Shown here piece after piece: positions 32,692-38,061 of a stretch of 38,061 nt of DNA. The notes beneath the pieces were generated by a model, which did no database searches, had not been told where the DNA came from, and saw only the letters and a program-made list of their open reading frames with translations. Positions within the stretch are counted from its first letter, which is position 1. Each line of letters begins with the position of its first letter. The stretch is from Desulfotomaculaceae bacterium (GTDB taxonomy: Bacteria > Bacillota > Desulfotomaculia > Desulfotomaculales > Pelotomaculaceae): contig JAQVGZ010000015.1 in the NCBI GenBank assembly GCA_028696455.1, positions 1 to 38,061 on the forward strand, written 5' to 3'. The translations under genes and the position numbers were made by a program.

Positions 32692-33773
32692 TAGTAAGCC
32701 GCACACGCACCCTCTAAGGATACCATGCAGGGCCCCACCGGGCTTGAGGGCGTGCACACCCGGCCAAACAATTTGCATTTATCTGCGGTGATCTTGCCCT
32801 TCAATACCTCACCGCAGGCGCAGCCTTTAGGCGGCAGGGCTTCCGGGACCTCCACCGGGAACCGGACGGCGGCGTCATAATCGGCATAACTTTTCCGGAT
32901 AGTCAGGCCGCTTTGCGCAATTTCACCAAAACCCCGCCAGGCGGCGCCGGTTGGCTCAAAGATTTCCGCCATGATTTCTTTTGCCTTCCGGTTGCCTTCC
33001 TCCCGCACCAGGCGCGCGTACCCGTTTAGGGTCCGGGCCTGACCGGCTGTTATTTGCTTTAATAAAGCATAAATCGCTTCCAGGATGTCCACCGGCTCAA
33101 ATCCGGCCACCACCGCCGGCGCCCGGTACTCGGCGGAGACAAAATCAAAGGCCTTCCTGCCCGTGATGGTGCACACATGGCCCGGCAGGAGCAGTCCGTC
33201 AATATTTAAGTCCGGGTCGCTTAAGAGAGCCCGCATTACCGGCGGCACCAGCTTGTGGACGGAAAAAACCGAATAGTTGGTTAAGCCGCGGCTTTTCGCA
33301 GCCGCTATGCTCAACGCCAGCGCCGGCGTAGTGGTTTCAAAGCCGACCCCCAAAAAGACAACTTCCTTTTGGGGATGCCTGGCAGCAAATTCAACGGCCT
33401 CCATAGGGGAATAGAAAATCTCCACCCGGGCGCCGCGTGCCCGCTCCACCTCTAAAGACGTTTTTGTCCCCGGCACCCGCAGCATATCACCAAAGGTGGC
33501 AATAACCACCCCGGGCTGTCCGGCCATGGCAATAATTTTGTCTATATCCCGCTGTTCCGTAACACAAACCGGGCAGCCCGGCCCGCTCCTTAAGTCCAGG
33601 CTGCCGGCCAGTAAGCTTTTTATGCCGCTTCGGGCGATGGCCATGGTATGAGTGCCGCAGACCTCCATCAGCACCGCCCGCCGGCCCAGGCGCCGGGCGG
33701 CCTCTTCAGCCAGGGGGAGCAGCCTGGCCAGCGCCTGACGGGCGGCATCCGTTTCCTGTGCCTTACTCAGCAT
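32667..33773 (-). CDS. hypD: Hydrogenase maturation protein HypD
   Basis: The scaffold on which the Fe(CN)2CO unit is assembled with HypC. The 368-residue sequence has EVCGTHTMAIARSGI, SGPGCPVCVT (the active CxxC thiol pair), HVCTITGRKAF, and C-terminal [4Fe-4S] cysteines in CACGEVLKG, KCKLFGRVC and GPCMVS. ATG 33773 overlaps the hypC end by 11 bases, giving translational coupling; GGAGGAGAT lies upstream. Normal length and all key cysteines present. Confidence 0.96.
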   Translation of the reverse strand: MLSKAQETDAARQALARLLPLAEEAARRLGRRAVLMEVCGTHTMAIARSGIKSLLAGSLDLRSGPGCPVCVTEQRDIDKIIAMAGQPGVVIATFGDMLRVPGTKTSLEVERARGARVEIFYSPMEAVEFAARHPQKEVVFLGVGFETTTPALALSIAAAKSRGLTNYSVFSVHKLVPPVMRALLSDPDLNIDGLLLPGHVCTITGRKAFDFVSAEYRAPAVVAGFEPVDILEAIYALLKQITAGQARTLNGYARLVREEGNRKAKEIMAEIFEPTGAAWRGFGEIAQSGLTIRKSYADYDAAVRFPVEVPEALPPKGCACGEVLKGKITADKCKLFGRVCTPSSPVGPCMVSLEGACAAYYQYERHEV

Positions 33774-33990
33774 CCAGGATCTCCTCCCACATCTCCAGGG
33801 TTACTTGAGCGTCCATTTGGTCTATCTTCCCAATCGCGTACCCGGCGTGCACCATCAGGTAATCCCCGGGGGCGATCTCCTCATCAATGAGATCGATACC
33901 AATTTTTTTCCGCACACCAAAGCTTTCCACGACTGCCCACTGCTCTGCCTGATTCAGGGACACCACCTTGCCCGGTATGCCTAAACACAT
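33763..33990 (-). CDS. hypC: Hydrogenase maturation chaperone HypC
   Basis: A 75-residue chaperone that carries the iron centre to the large subunit. It begins MCLGIPGKVV, where Cys2 is essential, which decides ATG 33990 over the GTG four codons upstream (AGGAGGTG overlaps that GTG). GDYLMVHAGYAIGKID is the other family block. It overlaps hypF by ten bases and hypD by 11, all translationally coupled. Confidence 0.95.
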   Translation of the reverse strand: MCLGIPGKVVSLNQAEQWAVVESFGVRKKIGIDLIDEEIAPGDYLMVHAGYAIGKIDQMDAQVTLEMWEEILDAE

Positions 33991-36317
33991 TTTCCCTGCC
34001 ACCTCCTGTGCGCGATCATTACCTGGCCCAGGGCGATTCCGCCGTCATTGGCCGGGACCTGCCGGTGATACAACACCTTAAAACCGCGGGCGCTAAGGGC
34101 TTCTTTAGCGGCACGAAAGAGAAACCGGTTCTGCCACACGCCGCCGCTTAAGACAACATTTCTCAGGCCGGTAGCGGCGGATACCCGCTCCACCGTTTCC
34201 ACAATCATGCTGATAATGGTCAGGTGAAATCTGGTTGATACTAATTCCACCGGCTCACCTGCCAGCCGGTCCGCCAATATACCCGCGAGCGTGGGACCGG
34301 GCCGGATCTCCTCACCGGCCAGGTCATAGGAATAGGGGTAAACCCCACCGCCTGCGGCGGATTCCCTGACCGCTTCGCCCAGCTCCACCGCTGCCTGTCC
34401 CTCGTAGGTATTTTCCAGGCAAACTCCTAAAATCGCCGACACAGCGTCGAAAAGCCGGCCGCAGCCGGAGGACAGGGGTGAGTTAAAGCCTGTTTCCGCC
34501 ATCTTTATGACCAAATTTAGGTCGGTTGGGGAGACCTTACCTTTAAATACGCTGCCGGCATGCTTTTTACCGTCATCGCCCAAAAAAGTGATTAAATACC
34601 CCACGGCGCTGCGCCAGGTGTACCGGATAGCCATTTCGCCGCCGGGCAGGGGCACATAGGCCAGGTGATAGCGCCGTGAAAAATTCTTATCGCTGCCGGT
34701 CAGGATTTCGAACCCCCAGAGGTGGCCGTCAGAGCCATAGCCGGTGCCGTCAAGGATTACCCCGATGGCCTCCCCCGCCTGCCTGTTTTCGGCAAGGCAG
34801 CTGGCCAGGTGGGCATGGTGGTGCTGCACCGCCACATAGGACCGGGCCGGGATCCGGCGGGCCACCCGGGCCGAGGCGTAACCGGGGTGGGCGTCGTAGG
34901 CGACAATTTCCGGGACCACCCCGATTAATTTTTGAAAGTTTAACAGACTGGTGAAGAGGTTTTCTTCTCCCTCCAGGCTGTCTATCTCCCCGATATGAGC
35001 GCTAAAAAAAGCCTGATTCTGCTTTAACAGGCAGAAGCTGTTTTTCATCTCACCGCCTACACCCAAAATAACGGGCGTGTCTCTGCCGCAGGACACCGCG
35101 ACCGGATGAGGCACATAACCCCGGGAGCGGCGATATATATGCGTTTCCCCGTCTATGACCCGGGCGAGTGAATCGTCGCAGCGGTTGACAATATCCCGGT
35201 CATGCCAGAGAAAACAGTCAGCAATCCCCCCCAGCCCGCTGAGGGCGCGGTGATTATCCTTGACCAGGGGCAGCGTGCTGTAATTGCCGCTGGTCATCAC
35301 CAGCACCTCAAAGGGACCGCTAAACAAAAGGTGGTGCAGCGGCGTGTAGGGCAGCATCACCCCCAGTGTCTTGAGGCCGGGCGCCAGTCCTTCCGGCAGG
35401 CCCCGGCCGGACCCAGCCGCGGGGCACTTTTTGCGCAAGATGACGATGGGCGCCTGGGGGGAGGACAACAGCGTGAGTTCATTTTCCCCAACCTCGCAAT
35501 ATTTTTGCACAGCCGCCGCATCCCGGCACATCACAGCAAAAGGCTTGGCGTCCCGCCCCTTGCGCCGGCGCAGGGTAGCTAAGGCCTCTGGATTGGTGGC
35601 GTCACAGGTCAGGTGAAAGCCGCCCAGGCTTTTCAAAGCAAATATTTTCCCGGCCTGGAGCATGTCCCAGCATTGCTCCAGCCAGTTGTCTTGACCGGCC
35701 AGTTTTTCGCCATTTGAGTCTACCAGCTCCGGCTGCGGGCCGCATGCCGGACAGGCTGCGGGCTGGGCATGAAACCTGCGGTCGCCGGGCTCATGATACT
35801 CCCGGTCACAATCCGCACACATATCAAAGGCGGCCATCGAAGTTTTGGGGCGGTCATAGGGAATCTCGTTAATGATGGTGAAGCGGGGGCCGCAGTTGGT
35901 GCAGTTGGTAAACGGGTAGGCGTGATGCCGGTCCTGCGGGTCAAATATTTCCTTGACACAGGCCGGGCAGGTTGCCGCGTCCGGGGGCACCAGGGCATCT
36001 TTTTCCGCCCCGGGCCTGCTGCTTAAAATTTTAAAGGCAGTGTATCCACGGGGCTGCTCCTGGCTGATTTGAAAGTTGCTGATTACGGAAAGGCTGGGCG
36101 GGTGCTCTTTCAGGCTGTTAATAAAATTGATCATATTCTTTTTCTCGCCCTCAGCTTGAATAATAACCCCCCGGCTGGAATTCAGCACACTGCCCTTAAT
36201 GCCCCAGGACCGGGCCAGGTTATAAACAAAGGGGCGGAAGCCCACCCCCTGGACCACACCCTGTAGCATGATGCGGTAATGCACTATTTTTCCTTCCGGT
36301 TCAACTCGTGTGGCCAT
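33981..36317 (-). CDS. hypF: Carbamoyltransferase HypF
   Basis: Makes the cyanide precursor: turns carbamoyl phosphate into carbamoyl-AMP and loads it on HypE. The 778 residues contain an acylphosphatase domain (GVVQGVGFRPFVYNLA, about 20-35), two zinc fingers (CPACVKEIF..CTNCGPRF and CADCDREY..CPACGP), a YrdC-like domain (about 205-390, KSLGGFHLTCDATN) and a Kae1/TobZ-like carbamoyltransferase domain with HHHAHLASCLAEN. ATG 36317 has GGAGG eight bases upstream; longer forms from TTG are less likely. Separated from the ATPase gene by two palindromic repeats. Confidence 0.96.
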   Translation of the reverse strand: MATRVEPEGKIVHYRIMLQGVVQGVGFRPFVYNLARSWGIKGSVLNSSRGVIIQAEGEKKNMINFINSLKEHPPSLSVISNFQISQEQPRGYTAFKILSSRPGAEKDALVPPDAATCPACVKEIFDPQDRHHAYPFTNCTNCGPRFTIINEIPYDRPKTSMAAFDMCADCDREYHEPGDRRFHAQPAACPACGPQPELVDSNGEKLAGQDNWLEQCWDMLQAGKIFALKSLGGFHLTCDATNPEALATLRRRKGRDAKPFAVMCRDAAAVQKYCEVGENELTLLSSPQAPIVILRKKCPAAGSGRGLPEGLAPGLKTLGVMLPYTPLHHLLFSGPFEVLVMTSGNYSTLPLVKDNHRALSGLGGIADCFLWHDRDIVNRCDDSLARVIDGETHIYRRSRGYVPHPVAVSCGRDTPVILGVGGEMKNSFCLLKQNQAFFSAHIGEIDSLEGEENLFTSLLNFQKLIGVVPEIVAYDAHPGYASARVARRIPARSYVAVQHHHAHLASCLAENRQAGEAIGVILDGTGYGSDGHLWGFEILTGSDKNFSRRYHLAYVPLPGGEMAIRYTWRSAVGYLITFLGDDGKKHAGSVFKGKVSPTDLNLVIKMAETGFNSPLSSGCGRLFDAVSAILGVCLENTYEGQAAVELGEAVRESAAGGGVYPYSYDLAGEEIRPGPTLAGILADRLAGEPVELVSTRFHLTIISMIVETVERVSAATGLRNVVLSGGVWQNRFLFRAAKEALSARGFKVLYHRQVPANDGGIALGQVMIAHRRWQGKCV

Positions 36318-36337
36318 ACCACCATCCTCCAACAACT

Positions 36338-36362
36338 AACCAAGGGGACGGTTCTCCTGGTT
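36338..36362 (+). repeat. Dispersed REP-like palindrome, copy 3
   Basis: 25-base palindrome with AACCAAGGGGACGG and TTCTCCTGGTT, directly upstream of hypF, four bases from copy 4. On the minus strand it lies in the hypB-hypF spacer. Confidence 0.82.
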
Positions 36363-36366
36363 CGGT

Positions 36367-36391
36367 AACCAGGGGGACGGTTCTTTTGGTT
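36367..36391 (+). repeat. Dispersed REP-like palindrome, copy 4
   Basis: Second tandem copy in the same spacer, AACCAGGGGGACGG then TTCTTTTGGTT, one arm degenerate. It is 25 bases before the end of the ATPase gene. Confidence 0.82.
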
Positions 36392-36415
36392 TTCTTTTGG
36401 TTTTGCAAAGCTTAG

Positions 36416-37153
36416 TCAAATTAAAGTGTTTGTGTTTATCGGTGCCATGAGCTGCTTTAACTGCCCGGCAAAATTTGAACTCCAAAGCCTGTCCATATCC
36501 CCCAGAGCGTTTTCCAAATCAAGGTCAAAATCTACTGAACCCAAGAATGGCACGCCCATCATAGCCGCCTCGTCCTTGACGGCAGTATTTTCACCGGTTT
36601 TCATATTTTCCAGCACACCCACCACTGGCTTGCCCAATTCCTGCAACACCTGCAGCTCTTTTTTCATTACCGACAGGGCCACCCGGGACCTAGTCGTCAC
36701 GACCAGGAACTCTACTCTTTTAACCAGCCGGATGGTATCCATCGCCGGATCACCGATTCCCGGCGGCATGTCAATAATCAGAAAATCAAGCTCATGCCAC
36801 TGGGTAATAGCCAGGAGTTCAATGATGGCATTGGACACCTCACTCCCGCGCAGCGGGGCGGGGTTGGCGCCTGTAAAATAAATAATCGACATAAAGCTAA
36901 TCCCGCTTACCACCGGGGGAATTAGGCCTTTTTCCTCGACCGGATAAACATCTTCGATGCCCAGGATTACATGCCCGGAGGGACCACAAAAGTCCAGGTC
37001 CAGTAAACCTACCTTAAAGTTCTGCTTAGCCAGGCTCATGGCCAGGGCGGAGGCCGTTATACTCTTGCCGATGCCCCCTTTGCCACCCGACACGGCAATG
37101 ATTCTTTTTACCTTCTCCAGCCTTTTATCAATAATATTCAGCCTTGGATCCAT
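36416..37153 (-). CDS. hypB: Mrp/MinD-type ATPase in the place of HypB (ATPase-type HypB)
   Basis: Likely the nucleotide-driven partner of HypA for nickel delivery. The 245-residue SIMIBI ATPase has the deviant Walker A GGKGGIGKS (23-31), LLDLDFCGPSGHVIL (Walker A', about 50-64), DFLIIDMPPGIGD and VVTTRSRVAL. It lacks the C-terminal CxxC of ordinary Mrp/Nbp35 scaffolds, and the His-rich and Cys-His nickel motif of GTPase HypB. It overlaps hypA by one base and precedes hypF, the normal position of hypB. The sequence closely resembles the Thermococcus ATPase-type HypB as I remember it (LLDLDFHGASDHVILG). No GTPase HypB is in the window. The symbol is by role, not by homology to E. coli HypB. 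Confidence 0.85.
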   Translation of the reverse strand: MDPRLNIIDKRLEKVKRIIAVSGGKGGIGKSITASALAMSLAKQNFKVGLLDLDFCGPSGHVILGIEDVYPVEEKGLIPPVVSGISFMSIIYFTGANPAPLRGSEVSNAIIELLAITQWHELDFLIIDMPPGIGDPAMDTIRLVKRVEFLVVTTRSRVALSVMKKELQVLQELGKPVVGVLENMKTGENTAVKDEAAMMGVPFLGSVDFDLDLENALGDMDRLWSSNFAGQLKQLMAPINTNTLI

Positions 37154-37566
37154 TATTTCTCACCCTCAATATATTCAATCCATACCCCGCGCCCTTTGGC
37201 GAGCTCAAAATCAGGGCTGCCGCAGGCCGGGCACCGCAGGTAGATATGCGCCATCTCGGGTATGAAATGGATTGCCTCCGCTTCGGGCTCAGGTAATCTT
37301 CCTACTGCCTCGCTGTAGCTCCACTCATTCCCGCAAACCTTGCACTTTAAAAAACTTGGGTCGATTTCTATGGCTATTCGATTAAAATCCATTTGCAGGG
37401 CAGATAATTGTAAGATATTTTCCAGCGCCAACTTAAATATATTCAGGTCTATTTGCTGCAACTCGCCGATCATGATTTTAACAGCGGTGATCTCTTTTAG
37501 TTTTTCTTTTTCAGCCTCTTGCGCGACAGTGTAAATAACTGATTCTGCTAAAGCCCACTCATGCAT
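37153..37566 (-). CDS. hypA: Nickel chaperone HypA (archaeal-type zinc insert)
   Basis: Delivers nickel to the hydrogenase large subunit. The 137 residues begin MHEWALAESV, Met1-His2 being the nickel ligands. The zinc site is Cys75/Cys78 (CKVC) and Cys112/Cys115 (CPAC). The 33 residues between the two CxxC pairs are far more than the 13 usual in E. coli HypA. The insert carries IHFIPEMAH and the end is FELAKGRGV, which I recall also in Thermococcus HypA (IHFIPEVVH, KGRGV). ATG 37566 is chosen over a 43-codon upstream extension, which would run back into the leader terminator at 37662. Preceded by GGGGATGTGAC, a weak ribosome site. Confidence 0.93.
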   Translation of the reverse strand: MHEWALAESVIYTVAQEAEKEKLKEITAVKIMIGELQQIDLNIFKLALENILQLSALQMDFNRIAIEIDPSFLKCKVCGNEWSYSEAVGRLPEPEAEAIHFIPEMAHIYLRCPACGSPDFELAKGRGVWIEYIEGEK

Positions 37567-37661
37567 TTTGTCACATCCCCGCCCTGTTTTTTCTAATACG
37601 GCCTGGCTGGTCTCATTGGTAGAAAGAATTCCCGGTACTCCGGCCCGGGAGATAATGTTAC

Positions 37662-37693
37662 AAAAAAGCTTTGTCCAAATAAAAGGACAAAGC
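37662..37693 (-). terminator. Terminator in the hypA leader (riboswitch expression platform)
   Basis: On the minus strand GCTTTGTCC (37693-37685) pairs perfectly with GGACAAAGC (37676-37668) around an eight-base loop, followed by TTTTTT. It starts 20 bases after the riboswitch and ends about 95 bases before hypA, so it can end transcription before the operon. Confidence 0.92.
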
Positions 37694-37712
37694 ATCTTTG
37701 GTAATCAGGCTT

Positions 37713-37801
37713 TCCCCTTTCCACAATGGGAGGCGCATTAGTTTCCCAATACACCTAAGGCCAGGTATCCGTACTTTAGCTTAGGCTGCCTGGCTCGGAG
37801 A
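37713..37801 (-). promoter_or_regulatory. Moco/Tuco-type riboswitch upstream of hypA
   Basis: On the minus strand: P1 arm TCTCC (37801-37797), CTCCGAGCCAGGCAGCC, CCTAAG later pairing with CTTAGG, CCTGG, hairpin GTATT-GGGAAAC-TAATGC, then GCCTCCC, GTGGAAAGG and the closing arm GGGGA (37717-37713). Blocks and order match the fdhA and hynS elements. A textbook terminator lies 20 bases downstream. Confidence 0.85.
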
Positions 37802-37883
37802 TTATAATAATTTTTTTTATTCTACTAACCCGGGTAAAACTCCTTCAGAAATTTTGAAAAAAGTGCTAAAGATCAGTCAGTAA

Positions 37884-37908
37884 AACCAGGGGGACGGTTC
37901 TCCTGGTT
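37884..37908 (+). repeat. Dispersed REP-like palindrome, copy 5
   Basis: A clean copy, AACCAGGGGGACGG then TTCTCCTGGTT, between the hypA riboswitch and the gene at the right edge. Confidence 0.85.
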
Positions 37909-37969
37909 ACTGCGTTACTGAAACCGGGAGGAATGTCCGAGACCACTGAAAAAGTCTAGTTAAAAGCAC

Positions 37970-38034
37970 AAAAAGCACCCCCATCTATAGTATAATTAAG
38001 TCACCACAACAAAATATACCGGGGGATGCTTTTT
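37970..38034. repeat. Inverted repeat next to the right-edge gene
   Basis: AAAAAGCACCCCC (37970-37982) and GGGGGATGCTTTTT (38021-38034) are inverted, one mismatch. TATAAT at 37991-37996 lies between. It may be a promoter-operator for the following gene or part of a mobile-element end. Confidence 0.5.
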
Positions 38035-38061
38035 ATGCTAGTTGAAAACACCTTTAAACAA
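38035..38061 (+). CDS. Start of a gene cut by the right edge (unidentified)
   Basis: ATG at 38035 followed by MLVENTFKQ, nine codons only. GGGGGAT lies seven bases before the ATG. Sequence upstream (inverted repeat, CACTGAAAAAGT) resembles what I have seen near insertion-sequence transposases, but nine residues are not enough to identify it. Confidence 0.4.

Noticed and set aside
36338-36391. Tandem palindromes as a CRISPR array or terminator
   Set aside because: Only two units four bases apart with no spacers, and no T tract follows; the same unit occurs dispersed elsewhere in the window.
37567-37695. 43-codon N-terminal extension of HypA
   Set aside because: It would include the leader terminator and remove Met1-His2 from the N-terminus, where the nickel ligands must be.

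Overview
The window looks like part of the chromosome of an anaerobic, Gram-positive Firmicute of the Desulfotomaculum/Pelotomaculum (Peptococcaceae) type. This is inferred from gene content: a UGA-containing (selenocysteine) formate dehydrogenase, a periplasmic [NiFe] hydrogenase with a complete maturation operon, a sigma-54 two-component system, CooT, a double-cubane-type reductase, SLH and DUF3231 proteins, strong AGGAGG ribosome sites with many TTG/GTG starts, and dispersed GGGGACGGTTCT palindromes. No rRNA or species marker is present, so the genus is a guess.

Layout. Positions 1-1870 (minus) hold a polyamine operon: pyruvoyl arginine decarboxylase, spermidine synthase and agmatinase (cut by the left edge). 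Positions 2057-11805 are a mixed housekeeping/accessory stretch: a glycine-zipper stress protein, an endonuclease IV-like protein, an orphan peptide-type binding protein, a Q/S/G-rich coiled-coil protein, a small Ser/Thr kinase overlapping radC tail to tail, a DUF475/TerC-like protein, an HPP protein and an SLH protein. Positions 12112-15856 (minus) hold an oxalate/formate-antiporter-like MFS protein and a 2-hydroxyacyl-CoA dehydratase-type pair that best fits a double-cubane-cluster reductase and its activator. Positions 16249-18936 (plus) hold a c-di-AMP (ydaO-type) riboswitch before a secreted Cys-rich protein, a small membrane protein, a DUF3231 protein and tRNA-Arg(CCU).

Positions 19020 to about 37801 form the heart of the window, a formate/hydrogen module almost entirely on the minus strand. 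In transcription order it runs hypA, an ATPase-type hypB, hypF, hypC, hypD, hypE, a hydrogenase protease, hynS and hynL. Next come a GAF/PAS histidine kinase and a sigma-54 response regulator, then a perfect sigma-54 promoter, a NuoF-like gene remnant, a formate channel (focA/FNT), a membrane OB-fold protein and the selenoprotein fdhA. A convergent DUF3842-cooT (nickel) pair sits between hynL and the kinase.

The most notable observation is three RNAs with the signature of the molybdenum/tungsten cofactor (Moco/Tuco) riboswitch. One precedes fdhA, as expected for a Moco/Tuco enzyme. The other two precede the [NiFe] hydrogenase structural genes and the hypA operon, whose products use no molybdopterin; both of these are followed by terminator hairpins that share a TTTGTCC arm. 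This suggests that availability of the FDH cofactor is used to co-tune hydrogenase synthesis and nickel-site maturation, giving a coupled formate-H2 regulon. A second notable point is that the nickel-insertion pair is of the kind I know from Thermococcales (HypA with a long zinc-domain insert plus a Mrp/MinD-type ATPase), not HypA plus GTPase HypB. The right edge enters what may be an insertion element.
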